64,000 nt of DNA from Prevotella pectinovora. Lineage in GTDB: Bacteria; Bacteroidota; Bacteroidia; Bacteroidales; Bacteroidaceae. The notes under the pieces were generated by a model. The model was not told where the DNA came from, did not search any database, and was given only the letters and a program-made list of their open reading frames with translations. Location of the stretch: the NCBI RefSeq assembly GCF_000834015.1, contig NZ_JXQI01000010.1, forward strand, positions 40,661 to 104,660, in the 5' to 3' direction. Positions 26,401 to 36,588 of this stretch are shown one piece after another. Position 1 is the first letter of the stretch. Each line of letters starts with the position of its first letter. The translations under genes and the position numbers were made by a program.

Positions 26401-29400
26401 TAACTTCAACCCCAACCTGAACAGCGACGGTACGCTGCCCGTGCCGGCTGTAAACTGGGGTGGTATGATGAGGCGTCTCGACACCAGCGACTTCGAGACG
26501 GCAAACATCGAATACATTGAGTTCTGGATGCTCGACCCATTCATCTATTCCAACAAGCAGCCAGACGCCGCACAGTATGGTGGCGACTTCTACATCAACC
26601 TCGGAGAGGTGAGTGAGGACGTGCTGCGCGACGGAAAGAAATTCTATGAGAGCGGTATGCCGGTAGACGGCTCGAGCAGCTTCACCACTACACAGTGGGG
26701 AAAGATTCCAACACAGTCCACCGTGACATATTCCTTCGCCACATCAGCCGGCGCAAGGGCAAAGCAGGATGTGGGATTCAACGGACTGACCGACGATGAG
26801 GAGCAGAACTTCGCTCCATACCGCACATTCCTCGATGCCGTGCAGGCAAGAGTGACCGGAGCGGCACGCGACTCGATATTGGCAGACCCGGCAAACGACA
26901 ACTACCACTACTTCCGCGGATCTGACTACGACAAGGCACGCACGCCTATCCTCGCACGCTACAAGCGCATCAACAATCCGCAGGGCAACTCGCCTGACAG
27001 CGACTCAAGGAGCGAGAGCTACGACACGTCATACAAGACTACCCCCGACGTGGAGGACATCAACCAGGACTATACGCTGAACGAATACGAGAAATATTAT
27101 CAGTATCGTGTGAGCATCCGTCCTCAAGACCTCGTGGTGGGACAGAACTACATCGTGGACAAGCGTGAGACATCAGTGAAACTGCGCAACGATACCACGG
27201 AAACAGTGACGTGGTATCAGTTCCGCATACCTGTTGACGACTACGAACGCAACGTAGGCGGAATAACAGACTTCACCTCCATACGATTCATGCGTATGTT
27301 CCTCACCGACTTCCAGAAGCCTATCGTTTTGAGATTCGGAAGCCTCGACCTCGTGAGGGGAGAGTGGCGTATCTATGAGCAGTCGCTCAGTACCGGCAGC
27401 GAGTCGGGCAAGATGGCAGTCAGCGCCGTGAACATCGAGGAGAACAACGACCGAGTGCCGGTGAACTACGTGTTGCCTCCTGGCATCCGTCGAGAGCAAG
27501 ACCCTACGCAGCCTCAGCTCACAGAGAGCAACGAGCAGTCGCTCGACATACAGGTGACAAACCTCTCTAACGGTGAGGCAAAGGCAGTATACAAGAACAC
27601 GAACCTCGACCTCAGACAGTATAAGCGTCTGCAGATGTTCGTGCATGCCAACGCCTTCGAACAGAACTCTACAAACCTGCAGGACAACCAGTTGGCAGTG
27701 TTCGTGAGATTCGGTTCCGACTACAAGAGCAACTACTACGAATATGAGATTCCGCTGAAGCTCACCGCTCCAGGACATTACGACCGTTACTCCGGTGCCG
27801 ACTGCAAACTCGTGTGGCCGGAGGAGAATATGCTCGATATCCCCCTGAGCGCTTTCACCCAGCTCAAGAAAGACCGCAACAAGGCGAAAGCCATCGGACA
27901 GGCTTCTTACAGCTATCCGTTCACGGCATACGACAGCGACAAACCGAACAACAAGATTACCATCGTTGGTAACCCTACGCTCGGCGAGGTGAGAACGATG
28001 ATCATCGGTGTGAGAAACCTTGCTTCCGAACAGAAGTCAGGAGAAATCTGGGTGAATGAGCTCAGACTGAAGGAATACAACAACTCCGGCGGATGGGCGG
28101 CACAGGGCAACCTCAACGTGCAGCTCTCTGATGTGGGTAGCGTTAACGTGCAGGGAAAATATGTCACCGAAGGATTCGGCGGACTCGAAGACGGTGTGGC
28201 ACAGAGAGCGCAGGACAACTACAAGTCGTATAGCGTGACCACGAACTTTGAGCTCGGAAAGTTCTTCCCCGACAAGGCTAAGGTCTCTATACCTCTTTAT
28301 TACTCCGTGACCAAAGAGGAGACACGACCCAAGTATAACCCGCTCGACACGGATATGCTCCTCGACGACGCTCTCGACGCGATGGAGAAGCATGAGAAAG
28401 ACTCGATAGAAAGCATCGCCGTGACGAAGACCACGAATACCAACTTCTCACTGTCCAACATGAAGGTGGGCATAGCCACGAAGAAGCATCCAATGCCTTA
28501 CGACCCGGCAAACTTCTCGTTCAGCTACAGCCACAGCCACAGGCATACAAGCGGCGAGACTACGATTTATGAGAACGAGGACAACTGGCGCGGTTCGATG
28601 AACTACAGCTACACGCCGGTATACAAGGCATTCGAACCGTTCAAGAAAATCAAGAGCCGCAGCAAATGGTATGACATACTGAAGCGCTTCGGTCTGAACT
28701 GGTTGCCGCAGAACATCACCTTCAACACCGAGATGCTCAGAAACTATTATGAGCTGCAGGAGAGGGATATGGAGAGTCTGGAGAACAGTGAGCTGCCTTT
28801 GACATTCAGCGAGCAGTTCCTCTGGAACAGGGAATTCTCCATACGTTGGGACCTCACCAAGAACCTCCACATGAGTTTCAACAGTGCCACTCATGCAGAA
28901 ATCGAGGAACCATACACTCCTGTAAACAAAGACCTCTATCCAGACCAGTATACGGCTTGGAAAGACTCCGTGTGGACAAGTATCAAGCACTTCGGCCGTC
29001 CGCTCGACTACAACCAGAACTTCACGGCGTCGTATCAGGTGCCGATAAACCTTATCCCTGTCTTCGACTGGATTACTGCCGACGCCAACTACAACGCAAC
29101 GTATAACTGGACGAGAGGAACGGACCAGGAAGACGGACAGTCGCTCGGAAACGTGATATCCAACAACAGGACGCTGAACATCAACGGAGCATTGAACTTC
29201 GAGAAACTCTATAACCACATCCCGTTCCTGAAGAAGGCTAACGAGAGGTTCAACAAGCGCACCAACAATGCTACGAAGAAGAAGCGTGACGGAGCTAAAT
29301 CGCCTAAGGAGGCCAATGAGGCAAGGAGAAATCTCAAGGAAGCGAAGGAACTGCCGAAGAACAAGAAGTCTTTTGAAAAGGAGATAACGCTCCTGCCGGA

Positions 29401-31078
29401 TACCACAATGACCGTGAACCACGGCAAGAAGAGCAAGCGACTCATCGTGTCGGCAAAGACAAAAGACGGAAAGATGATTAAGCTGAAGTATAAGACCATC
29501 GACAACAACAAGATAAAAATCACGTCGAAGGTGGACTCTGCCACAACGGTGAAGCTGCTCGTCACGCCAAAGGAACCGCTCGAAGACAAGAGCTGGTATA
29601 AGACCATGCAGGTGGTGGCAAGAGGACTGATGCTCGTCAGAAACTTCAACCTGTCGTACCGCAACCAGTATGGCCTGTCGCTTCCGGGCTTCCTGCCGGA
29701 GGTGGGCAACGTGTTCGGACAGCGCCGCGGCGACATCATGTCGCCAGGACTCGACTTCGCCTTCGGATTCGTTGACGACTCCTATGTGCAGAAGAGTGCA
29801 GAGCGTGGATGGCTGCTGATGGCAGACAGTGTGGCAACGCCGGCTACATCATCGAAGACCGAGGACCTGCAGCTGAGGATGACGCTCGAACCGGTGAAGG
29901 ACCTGAAGATAGACCTCAACGCATCGCGCACGATGACTACGGCGAAGAGCGTGCAGTATATGTATCAGGGAATGCCGACAACGCAGAGCGGTACGTTCAC
30001 GATGACTACGATAAGTCTTGGATCTGCCTTCGAGAGCATGGGCGACGCCAACAACGGATACCACTCGGCATCGTTCGAGAAGTTCTGCAACTCGCTTGAG
30101 GGCTTCCGCCAGAGAGTGGAGAACCAGTATCAGAATGCCGTATATCCGGCAGGTTCCACATTGGCAGGCAATACCTTCAATCCGGAGAACGGAACAGTGA
30201 GCAAATACAGTGCTGACGTGATGATTCCTGCCTTCCTCTCGACATATACCAGCATGGGCGGAAAATCTCTCGACATCTTCCCTACGCTGTCGAGACTCCT
30301 GCCAAACTGGAGTGTGAGATACAGCGGACTCGTCAGACTGCCATGGTTCAGCGAGGTGTTCAAGAGCTTCAATATCAACCATGCCTACAAGAGCGTGTAT
30401 GCAGTAGGCTCCTACAGTTCGTTCAGCACCTATCAGGAGTTTATGAACGGTCTCGGATTCGTCACCGACGCCACTACCGGCAACCCTACGCCAAGCAGCA
30501 TGTTCAACGTGTCTACGGTGAGCATCAACGAGTCGTTCTCGCCATTGCTCGGTGTTGACATGACGTTCCACAACAACCTCACGGCAAAGCTGGAATACAG
30601 GCAGACACGAGTGCTGAGCCTCAGTATGACGAGTGTGCAGCTCAACGAGTCGTCGAGCAACGACTGGGTGATAGGAATGGGATACAAGGTGAACAACTTC
30701 GACTTCTTCGGACTCCTTGGCAACGGCAACAAGGCGCGCAAGGTGAAGGGAAAGAAGACGGGCACCGACGAGAAGAATAGCAACAATAACTCCCGAAACA
30801 ACAGGAGCGGTTTCAATACCGACCTCAACCTGCGTCTCGACCTCTCGTTCCGTAAGCAGGCCGCTATATGCAGAGACATCGCCTCGATGACAAGTTCGGC
30901 AAGCAGTGGAAACTCAGCGTTCAAACTCTCGTTTGCCGCCGACTATACACTGTCGCGTCTGCTGACGATGAGTTTCTACTACGACCGTCAGACTAACACG
31001 CCGCTGCTCTCAAGCAGCAGCTATCCGACGACGACACAGGACTTCGGACTTAGTCTGAAGTTCTCGCTGACGAGATAA
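23477..31078 (+). CDS. sprA: Type IX secretion system translocon protein SprA (Sov)
   Basis: A 2533-residue outer-membrane protein forming the very large beta-barrel channel of the type IX secretion system, which exports gliding adhesins and C-terminally tagged enzymes. It has a signal peptide (MTNIKKFLGIIIVLVSINVL), a Gln/Lys-rich start, and long stretches of alternating hydrophobic and polar residues typical of barrel strands, ending in a strand with FGLSLKFSLTR. Family landmarks include KFSFSDMHFSLGPAEKIFG and GGYLSTPIIMTP. The length matches the 2300-2600 expected. Its presence agrees with the sorting-like tails on the pectate lyase and the 21.4 kb remnant. It follows ruvA without any gap. 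Confidence 0.96.
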   Translation: MTNIKKFLGIIIVLVSINVLALNVVPQLQDDRTRQQAQQKDKRKGPATLKRGGKASADSLKKELSGLSLLTIEDDSIPDSLLHPRWKVQRSVPVTIDDVDKRTADLSFPENIKQDVVYNDTLDRYFIGSRMGGGYLSTPIIMTPDEYRKWSERQEMNRFFRGKNDEIVKAKGKEKFSFSDMHFSLGPAEKIFGPGGVRIKTQGTAELKLGATMKEIDNPSLPIRNRKTTTMNFDEKINLNVNGKVGDKVNMNLNYNTDATFDFDSQNLKLKYEGKEDEIIKLVEAGNVSFPSNSSLVKGASSLFGIRTDMQFGKLKLQTVISQKKSSSKSVSSKGGVQLTPFEIDASDYEENRHFFLSRYFREKYDAAMKTLPNLTTGITINRVEIWVTNKQGNTTNTRNIVALTDLGENTRVSNPMWGLTGSPVPSNNANSEYSTIVNSYSAARDIDQTSTVLDGIPGFVGGADYEKLQSARLLSSSEYSVNQALGYVSLKSSLQTDQVLAVAYEYTAGGQTYQVGEFASDMKDVQQAIFVKALKNTSNNPRQGNWDLMMKNVYYLASSVEKDKFRLDVKYQSDTTGVYLSYIPEQQVKDLTMIKLLGADRLDNNNKVHSNGYFDFVEGYTVSNGRVFFPEAEPFGRYLYNQLVAKGVSPEKAAKYSYTELYDSTKTVAKQIAEKDKYRLTGQFRGTSANVISLGAYNVPQGSVVVTAGGVTLSEGSDYSVDYSAGEVTILNQSIIDAGTAVNVSLESNTDYAQQRKTMLGLNWEYDFTKNFQLSGTFQHLSEQALTTKVSMGSEPLNNTLWGLNINWKKESQWLTNVLDKIPFLHCTQPSQISFTGEFAQLIAGQASGTQDNASYIDDFENTKNTIDVSTPSSWIISSVPTMFPNYNDKTTLQSGFQRALLAWYNIDPLFTRRSSSLTPGHIKSDLHQLSNHYVREVYVRELFPNRDQSSYNGATATLPILNLAFYPSERGPYNFNPNLNSDGTLPVPAVNWGGMMRRLDTSDFETANIEYIEFWMLDPFIYSNKQPDAAQYGGDFYINLGEVSEDVLRDGKKFYESGMPVDGSSSFTTTQWGKIPTQSTVTYSFATSAGARAKQDVGFNGLTDDEEQNFAPYRTFLDAVQARVTGAARDSILADPANDNYHYFRGSDYDKARTPILARYKRINNPQGNSPDSDSRSESYDTSYKTTPDVEDINQDYTLNEYEKYYQYRVSIRPQDLVVGQNYIVDKRETSVKLRNDTTETVTWYQFRIPVDDYERNVGGITDFTSIRFMRMFLTDFQKPIVLRFGSLDLVRGEWRIYEQSLSTGSESGKMAVSAVNIEENNDRVPVNYVLPPGIRREQDPTQPQLTESNEQSLDIQVTNLSNGEAKAVYKNTNLDLRQYKRLQMFVHANAFEQNSTNLQDNQLAVFVRFGSDYKSNYYEYEIPLKLTAPGHYDRYSGADCKLVWPEENMLDIPLSAFTQLKKDRNKAKAIGQASYSYPFTAYDSDKPNNKITIVGNPTLGEVRTMIIGVRNLASEQKSGEIWVNELRLKEYNNSGGWAAQGNLNVQLSDVGSVNVQGKYVTEGFGGLEDGVAQRAQDNYKSYSVTTNFELGKFFPDKAKVSIPLYYSVTKEETRPKYNPLDTDMLLDDALDAMEKHEKDSIESIAVTKTTNTNFSLSNMKVGIATKKHPMPYDPANFSFSYSHSHRHTSGETTIYENEDNWRGSMNYSYTPVYKAFEPFKKIKSRSKWYDILKRFGLNWLPQNITFNTEMLRNYYELQERDMESLENSELPLTFSEQFLWNREFSIRWDLTKNLHMSFNSATHAEIEEPYTPVNKDLYPDQYTAWKDSVWTSIKHFGRPLDYNQNFTASYQVPINLIPVFDWITADANYNATYNWTRGTDQEDGQSLGNVISNNRTLNINGALNFEKLYNHIPFLKKANERFNKRTNNATKKKRDGAKSPKEANEARRNLKEAKELPKNKKSFEKEITLLPDTTMTVNHGKKSKRLIVSAKTKDGKMIKLKYKTIDNNKIKITSKVDSATTVKLLVTPKEPLEDKSWYKTMQVVARGLMLVRNFNLSYRNQYGLSLPGFLPEVGNVFGQRRGDIMSPGLDFAFGFVDDSYVQKSAERGWLLMADSVATPATSSKTEDLQLRMTLEPVKDLKIDLNASRTMTTAKSVQYMYQGMPTTQSGTFTMTTISLGSAFESMGDANNGYHSASFEKFCNSLEGFRQRVENQYQNAVYPAGSTLAGNTFNPENGTVSKYSADVMIPAFLSTYTSMGGKSLDIFPTLSRLLPNWSVRYSGLVRLPWFSEVFKSFNINHAYKSVYAVGSYSSFSTYQEFMNGLGFVTDATTGNPTPSSMFNVSTVSINESFSPLLGVDMTFHNNLTAKLEYRQTRVLSLSMTSVQLNESSSNDWVIGMGYKVNNFDFFGLLGNGNKARKVKGKKTGTDEKNSNNNSRNNRSGFNTDLNLRLDLSFRKQAAICRDIASMTSSASSGNSAFKLSFAADYTLSRLLTMSFYYDRQTNTPLLSSSSYPTTTQDFGLSLKFSLTR

Positions 31079-31120
31079 AATGAATATGTAAATAGTGAAA
31101 ACAACTTTAATAGCAATAAT

Positions 31121-32593
31121 ATGAAGAAACTATTTTTATCAGCTGTTCTTATCATGGCAGCCTTGGCGACATTCGCCCAGAGCAGACCGAAACTTATAGT
31201 AGGAATCGTTGTAGACCAGATGCGTTGGGACTATCTCCACCGCTATTACGACCTCTATGGAGAAGGCGGATTCAAGCGGATCATGAACGAAGGCTTCGAC
31301 TGTGAGAACACGATGATAAACTACATCCCAGCCATCACTGCCGTAGGACACACCTCTATATATACAGGTTCTGTACCGGCAATCCACGGCATACAGGGAA
31401 ACTCATTTCTCATCAACGGCAAGTTCACCTATTGCACCGCCGATACCACAGTGGCTGGCGTAGGCACTAAGACAAAAGCCGGACAGATGTCGCCTCGCAA
31501 CATGTTCTGCACCACTATCGGCGACGAGCTCAAGGTGGCAACGGATTTCAAGTCGCGTGTCATCGGGGTGGCGATAAAAGACCGTGCCGCCATCCTTCCC
31601 GCCGGTCATGCCGCTGACGCCGCCTACTGGATTGACGGCAAGCAGAGCAAGTTCGTGTCGAGCACATATTATATGAAGCAGCTTCCGGCATGGGTGGAGA
31701 AATACAACAAGACGGTGAGCAAATATACCGAAGACCAGATAAACCTCTCGCCAGCGGGAAACGAGGTGACGATGGATATGGCAAAGAACGTCATCACCAA
31801 TGAGAAACTCGGACAGCAGGGCGAAACCGACATGATATGCATCAGCTTCTCGTCGACAGACAAGATAGGACACAAGTATGGTACCCACTGCCAGCTGATA
31901 CAAGACCAGTTCGTTGACCTCGACAAGCGTCTTGCCGACTTCATGAAATATCTCGACACCACTATCGGCAAGGGAGAATATCTGCTCTTCCTGACTGCCG
32001 ACCACGGAGCGGCAAACGGCATATTGATGAACCAGGAGCATGGCATCCCCTCTGGTGGCTTCTCTTACAAAAAGGAAATCAAGGAGCTGAACGCTTATTT
32101 CAGACAGAAATATGGTGTGGACGCAGACTTCACACGCTATATCATGGCATACAACGTGGCGCTCGACCATGATGCCATCGAGAAGGCAGGACTGGAGCTG
32201 AGCAAGGTGAAGAAGGATGTCATCGACTATTTCATGAAGAAAGACTATGTGGCTTATGCCGTGGATATGGAGCATGTAGCTGATGCCACAGTGCCGCCAT
32301 ACATCAAGGAGAAGATGCTCAACGGCTACAATGCCAAGCGTAATGGCGATGTGCAGCTGATTCTGCAGCCGGGATGGTATGATGTATATGGCGACAAGAT
32401 AGAGGCAGGCACCACACACTCCGCATGGAATCCCTATGATGCCCACATCCCGTTCCTCATGATGGGGTGGGGAGTGAAGCATGGCAAGACAAGCCATCCT
32501 ACCTACATCACCGATATCGCTGCCACCATCTGCAACCTCGTGCATATCCAGATGCCAAACGGTTGTATCGGCAATGCCGTAGAGATGAAATAA
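31121..32593 (+). CDS. pafA: PafA-type alkaline phosphatase
   Basis: A 490-residue periplasmic phosphatase with a signal peptide (cleaved near TFAQS). It belongs to the alkaline phosphatase superfamily and resembles PafA, which is not repressed by phosphate. The nucleophile Thr lies in PAITAVGHTS, Asn in GIQGNSF, and the Lys and Arg that bind phosphate in PafA appear as IKDRAAIL. Metal ligands are seen in VGIVVDQMRWD, SSTDKIGHKYG and TADHGAA. It would release phosphate from monoesters outside the cytoplasm. It begins 42 bases after sprA and may share its transcript. Confidence 0.88.
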   Translation: MKKLFLSAVLIMAALATFAQSRPKLIVGIVVDQMRWDYLHRYYDLYGEGGFKRIMNEGFDCENTMINYIPAITAVGHTSIYTGSVPAIHGIQGNSFLINGKFTYCTADTTVAGVGTKTKAGQMSPRNMFCTTIGDELKVATDFKSRVIGVAIKDRAAILPAGHAADAAYWIDGKQSKFVSSTYYMKQLPAWVEKYNKTVSKYTEDQINLSPAGNEVTMDMAKNVITNEKLGQQGETDMICISFSSTDKIGHKYGTHCQLIQDQFVDLDKRLADFMKYLDTTIGKGEYLLFLTADHGAANGILMNQEHGIPSGGFSYKKEIKELNAYFRQKYGVDADFTRYIMAYNVALDHDAIEKAGLELSKVKKDVIDYFMKKDYVAYAVDMEHVADATVPPYIKEKMLNGYNAKRNGDVQLILQPGWYDVYGDKIEAGTTHSAWNPYDAHIPFLMMGWGVKHGKTSHPTYITDIAATICNLVHIQMPNGCIGNAVEMK

Positions 32594-32684
32594 CCCCCAA
32601 ACGATCTGATGCCCCATTTGGGTGTAAGGGGAAAGCTCTGCTGGCGGTGACTTTTTGTGGAATGCCACATTTTAATGACTACTT

Positions 32685-32717
32685 TTTGTGTAGACAGAAA
32701 TTTAATGACTATATTTG
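32685..32717 (+). promoter_or_regulatory. Promoter of recA
   Basis: TTTG, 21 bases, TATATTTG lies about 40 bases before the recA start codon. A related sequence, TTAATGACTAC, sits 31 bases earlier, giving a local direct repeat of TTAATGACTA. No SOS box is recognised. Confidence 0.6.
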
Positions 32718-32757
32718 CATGACGTAAATATGCAATACTATAAATATAAATAAGAAA

Positions 32758-33783
32758 ATGGCAAAGACAGACGAAAATATGGCGGCAGCACAGGAGGGCA
32801 AGTTGAAAGCCCTGCAGGCTGCCATGGCAAAGATAGAGAAAGACTTCGGAAAGGGGTCGATAATGAAGCTTGGCGACGAGAAGATAGAGAACGTGGAGGT
32901 TATACCTACGGGAAGTATCGCCCTGAATGCAGCCCTTGGCGTAGGCGGTTATCCTAAAGGACGAATAATCGAAATCTACGGTCCGGAAAGCAGCGGTAAG
33001 ACTACCCTCGCCATCCATGCCATTGCAGAATGCCAGAAGGCCGGCGGCATTGCGGCTTTCATCGATGCAGAGCATGCCTTCGACCGCTTCTATGCCGAGA
33101 AACTCGGTGTGGACATCGACAACCTGTGGATTTCGCAGCCTGACAATGGCGAGCAGGCTCTTGAGATTGCCGACCAGCTTATCCGTTCTTCTGCAATAGA
33201 CATCCTCGTGGTTGACTCCGTGGCTGCCTTGACTCCAAAGAAGGAGATAGAGGGCGATATGGGCGACAACAATGTGGGTCTGCAGGCACGACTGATGAGC
33301 CAGGCTCTCAGAAAGCTCACCTCTACCATCAGCAAGACAAACACCACTTGTATTTTCATCAACCAGTTGAGAGAGAAGATCGGCGTGATGTTCGGCAACC
33401 CTGAGACTACTACCGGTGGTAACGCCCTGAAGTTCTATGCCAGTGTGCGCCTCGACATCCGTCGCGTCACGGCAATCAAGGACGGTGACCAGGTTATCGG
33501 AAACATGACCCGTGTGAAGGTGGTGAAGAACAAGGTGGCTCCTCCATTCCGCAAGGCTGAGTTTGAGATAATGTTTGGTGAGGGCATCTCTAAGGTCGGC
33601 GAGATTCTCGACCTCGGTGTGGAATACGGCATCATACAGAAGAGCGGCTCTTGGTTCTCATACAATGGCAGCCGTCTGGCTCAGGGCCGCGATGCCAGCA
33701 AGGCTCTGCTCAGAGATAATCCTGAACTGTGTGATGAACTCGAGGCACAGATTATGGAGAAACTCAACGACAGGAAGGAATAA
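32758..33783 (+). CDS. recA: Recombinase RecA
   Basis: A 341-residue RecA that forms filaments on single-stranded DNA for homologous recombination and triggers LexA-like cleavage where such repressors exist. Walker A is GPESSGKTT (about residue 75), Walker [11 protein letters not shown], and the signature [14 protein letters not shown] is complete. The N-terminal polymerisation helix and the short acidic C-terminal tail are present. It has its own promoter and a strong terminator and is flanked by pafA and a convergent pectate lyase gene. Confidence 0.98.
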   Translation: MAKTDENMAAAQEGKLKALQAAMAKIEKDFGKGSIMKLGDEKIENVEVIPTGSIALNAALGVGGYPKGRIIEIYGPESSGKTTLAIHAIAECQKAGGIAAFIDAEHAFDRFYAEKLGVDIDNLWISQPDNGEQALEIADQLIRSSAIDILVVDSVAALTPKKEIEGDMGDNNVGLQARLMSQALRKLTSTISKTNTTCIFINQLREKIGVMFGNPETTTGGNALKFYASVRLDIRRVTAIKDGDQVIGNMTRVKVVKNKVAPPFRKAEFEIMFGEGISKVGEILDLGVEYGIIQKSGSWFSYNGSRLAQGRDASKALLRDNPELCDELEAQIMEKLNDRKE

Positions 33784-33840
33784 GCCCCAACAGTTGAAAA
33801 TGGTCTGATGACCGTTTGGGGGTGAGACCGGGTATAAAAA

Positions 33841-33882
33841 GACTGGAGATTATGTCAATTGATTATGGCATAATCTCCAGTC
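33841..33882. terminator. Bidirectional terminator between recA and the pectate lyase gene
   Basis: A perfect 14-bp stem (GACTGGAGATTATG and complement) with a 14-base loop has five Ts on each strand. A short R2-like piece (GATGACCGTTTGGGGG) lies just upstream. Confidence 0.92.
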
Positions 33883-33909
33883 TTTTTGTCTTGGATAATA
33901 TCTGGTTCG

Positions 33910-35163
33910 TTATTTTCTTATCTTCCTGTTCACCGTCCTTCCGTCGGCATACTGTATCTTCACGATGTTGATGCCGGGCTGGGGGGAGCTCATTTCCATG
34001 CCGCTCATATTATAGTATGTGATGCTCGTTGGCAGTTCGCTGTTTGTGGTTTCCACGGCATCAATGCCGTCGGTCATTGATGTAATGTCGAGAGTGGCGC
34101 CGGCACCATTCTCTTCGTTTGCCACCACTTCCTGCACCAGACTGCTGTCGTATGCCTTCAGCGTATAGTGGTCGGATGGGATGAAATATTCCGCACTGCC
34201 AGATTTGCTCTGGAAGTCATTTGCGTTCAGGTTTCCCACTGTGGTGATGTTGTAGTCCTTCTTGCTTCCGCTTGTGGCGTAGTTCTTCCATGGTGTCTTT
34301 TTTGCGGCTGCGCTTATGAAAGCGTTGTTCTCCACATAGAGGTTCGACTTGTAGCCGTAGCCGATGCAGTAGTGGGCATTGGAGCTTGAGTAGAGGCAGT
34401 TCTGTATGTGCACCTGTCCGTATCTCACTCTCGGCATGCGCTCCGAGCATCCCTCGTCCCACCAGCAGTTGGCGAATGTGGTGCGCAGGTGTCCGTTGTC
34501 TTCAGAGCGGCTGTCGCTGTTTCCCCAGAGGTCACAGTTGCGGTGGTCGTCTGCTCCGCCGCTGCCTCCTGCCCATGGCTCAATGAAATAGCGGAAGCGG
34601 CACCATGTGACGCAGATGTTGTCGGAACCGTTCACACAGTCGAAGTTGCCGTCCACACCATCCTGGAAGTCACAGTGGTCCACCCAGATATATGTGGAAC
34701 CGGCAATGGTGAGGTTGTCGTTGCCGTCGATGTCGTAGGCTCCGGCGCTCTTGAAGGTGAGGTTGCGCAAGATGATGTTCTTGCATGATGAGAGTTGCAG
34801 GATGCCCGTCTCGCTCCCTTTCGACGAATGTTTGGGATTTACGAGAGCCGAACCTTTCATTCCGATAACCGTCTTGTTCTGTGCGCTCTTCACGCTGTTC
34901 AGTCCGGAGAACTCTATTTCGCCCTCTACATATATAATCTTCTTGTCGGTACCCTTCAGGGCGTTCATCAGTTCAGACTTGGTTCTCACCGTCACTTTCG
35001 TTCCGCCTTCTCCGCCGGTGACATTACCGCCGACTGTAGCCCATCCCAATGGGGCATTCTGGTCATAAGCCGACATGTTGTCTGTCCAATCGGCATTTGC
35101 CGAGACAGTGCCCATTGTCATCATCGTGGCAATAAGGAAGCGTGAGATAATGGATTTGTTCAT
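33910..35163 (-). CDS. Secreted pectate lyase (PL1 family) with a sorting-like tail
   Basis: A 417-residue parallel beta-helix enzyme that cleaves pectate by beta-elimination. The signal peptide ends near SANADW. Family 1 landmarks are WVDHCDF, the Asp cluster DGVDGNFDCVNGS, WCRF.Y, FANCWWDEG and the catalytic Arg in RMPRVRYG. The last 60-70 residues (ITYYNMSGMEM...GINIVKIQYADGRTVNRKIR) have the shape of a type IX or Por secretion sorting domain. With sprA present, export and attachment at the surface are likely. It lies 46 bases downstream of the glutamate synthase gene on the same strand and may be partly co-transcribed. Confidence 0.88.
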   Translation of the reverse strand: MNKSIISRFLIATMMTMGTVSANADWTDNMSAYDQNAPLGWATVGGNVTGGEGGTKVTVRTKSELMNALKGTDKKIIYVEGEIEFSGLNSVKSAQNKTVIGMKGSALVNPKHSSKGSETGILQLSSCKNIILRNLTFKSAGAYDIDGNDNLTIAGSTYIWVDHCDFQDGVDGNFDCVNGSDNICVTWCRFRYFIEPWAGGSGGADDHRNCDLWGNSDSRSEDNGHLRTTFANCWWDEGCSERMPRVRYGQVHIQNCLYSSSNAHYCIGYGYKSNLYVENNAFISAAAKKTPWKNYATSGSKKDYNITTVGNLNANDFQSKSGSAEYFIPSDHYTLKAYDSSLVQEVVANEENGAGATLDITSMTDGIDAVETTNSELPTSITYYNMSGMEMSSPQPGINIVKIQYADGRTVNRKIRK

Positions 35164-35209
35164 CTTTTTGCAGTTTTGTTTTATTGATAGTTTGTCTTGT
35201 CGTTTGTCT

Positions 35210-36568
35210 TTATTTGTTGTCGCCGGTCTTCTTCAGCTCATCATCCATGTTGATGGCTTCAAGCAGCTTTATGGCGTCTACATACTGCGCTATGCCCTCT
35301 GCCACCTGTTTGGCATCGTGCATGGCGAGCACTACGGTAGACGGACGGTTCACCACGTCGCCGCCGGCAAACACGCCCTTGCGTGTCGTCATTCCGTATG
35401 GCTTCTCTCGTGTGAGCACATATCCGCGGTCGTCCACGTCGATGCCGGTCGTCGTTGACACGATGCGGCTTGCCGGTGCCGATCCCACTGCCATTATCAC
35501 GAGGTCTGCCTTCTCTGTGCGGCGCTCGCCGGCCTTGGTTTCTATCACCACCTCGTTCAGTGTGCCGTTGTCGTCGTGAATTTCCACGATGCTCGAATCC
35601 CAGTTGAACTTCACACCCTCTTCCACGGCCTCGTCGTATTCCGACCTCAGGGCGCTCATGTCGTTTATGGTGCGGTGGTAAACCACCTGCACGTCGCTTG
35701 CTCCCATGCGCACGGCAGTTCTGGCGGCATCCATCGCCGTGTTTCCACATCCGATCACGAACACCTTGTTGCCTTCCTTCACCACCACTTCGTCGCGGCT
35801 CAGGTTGCCCTCGTTGTAGAGGCTCACGCGGCGCAGGAACCATATCGCCTGGCGCACACCCTCAAGGTTGCATCCCGGTATATCCAGTTTCTTGGGCTTG
35901 CCCGTTCCTGTTCCCATGAATATGGCGTCGAATCCCATCTCGAACAGTTTGTCCACGTTGAGACCGTCTTTTCCTACGGTAGTATTGCAGTGGAACACCA
36001 CTCCGAGTTCTTCAGTCTTCTTTATTTCCCGGCGCACGATATCCTTCGGCAGTCTGTATTCCGGAATTCCGAACATCAGCACTCCTCCCGGTTCCTGCTC
36101 CATCTCGAATATCTCCACGTTGAATCCCTGTCTCGCCAGGTCGCCGGCGATAGTCAATCCGGCAGGTCCCGAACCGATTACCGCCACCTTTCCACGAGTC
36201 TTGGGTAGCAGTTTCTCTCTGATGAGTCCCATGTCTCCGTCGAAGTCGGCGATGAATCTCTCCAGTTTTCCCACGCGTATTCCCTTGCCCTTCTTGTTGA
36301 GCACGCAGTGTCCCTCGCATTGTTTCTCGTGGGGGCACACGCGTCCGCATACGGCAGGCAGGTTACTCTTGCTGTTTATTATGTCCATGGCGTTGCCGAG
36401 GTTACCCATCGACAGTTCATGAATCCAGTTTGGTATGTCGTGACTTATGGGGCATCCCTTTTTGCATTGTGGCACCTTGCAGTTCAGACAGCGCTTTGCC
36501 TCTTCTATGGCGTCATGCATGGTGTAGCCTTCATTCACTTCCTGGAATAATTTGTTTTCCTGTTCCAT
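35210..36568 (-). CDS. gltD: Glutamate synthase (NADPH) small subunit
   Basis: A 452-residue flavin and iron-sulfur protein of the GltD family, which supplies NADPH electrons for glutamate synthesis. The N-terminal half has the Cys clusters CLNCKVPQCKKGCP and CGRVCPHEKQCEGHC that bind [4Fe-4S] centres. Two dinucleotide-binding folds follow (VIGSGPAGLTIAGDLA and VIGCGNTAMDAARTA), and the end has VFAGGDVVNRPSTVVLAM. No large subunit lies adjacent, so it may work as the GltA type that acts alone or with an unlinked partner. Three R3 units with promoter-like elements lie just upstream. Confidence 0.9.
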   Translation of the reverse strand: MEQENKLFQEVNEGYTMHDAIEEAKRCLNCKVPQCKKGCPISHDIPNWIHELSMGNLGNAMDIINSKSNLPAVCGRVCPHEKQCEGHCVLNKKGKGIRVGKLERFIADFDGDMGLIREKLLPKTRGKVAVIGSGPAGLTIAGDLARQGFNVEIFEMEQEPGGVLMFGIPEYRLPKDIVRREIKKTEELGVVFHCNTTVGKDGLNVDKLFEMGFDAIFMGTGTGKPKKLDIPGCNLEGVRQAIWFLRRVSLYNEGNLSRDEVVVKEGNKVFVIGCGNTAMDAARTAVRMGASDVQVVYHRTINDMSALRSEYDEAVEEGVKFNWDSSIVEIHDDNGTLNEVVIETKAGERRTEKADLVIMAVGSAPASRIVSTTTGIDVDDRGYVLTREKPYGMTTRKGVFAGGDVVNRPSTVVLAMHDAKQVAEGIAQYVDAIKLLEAINMDDELKKTGDNK

Positions 36569-36588
36569 CTTTTTTTTAAAATTCTTTT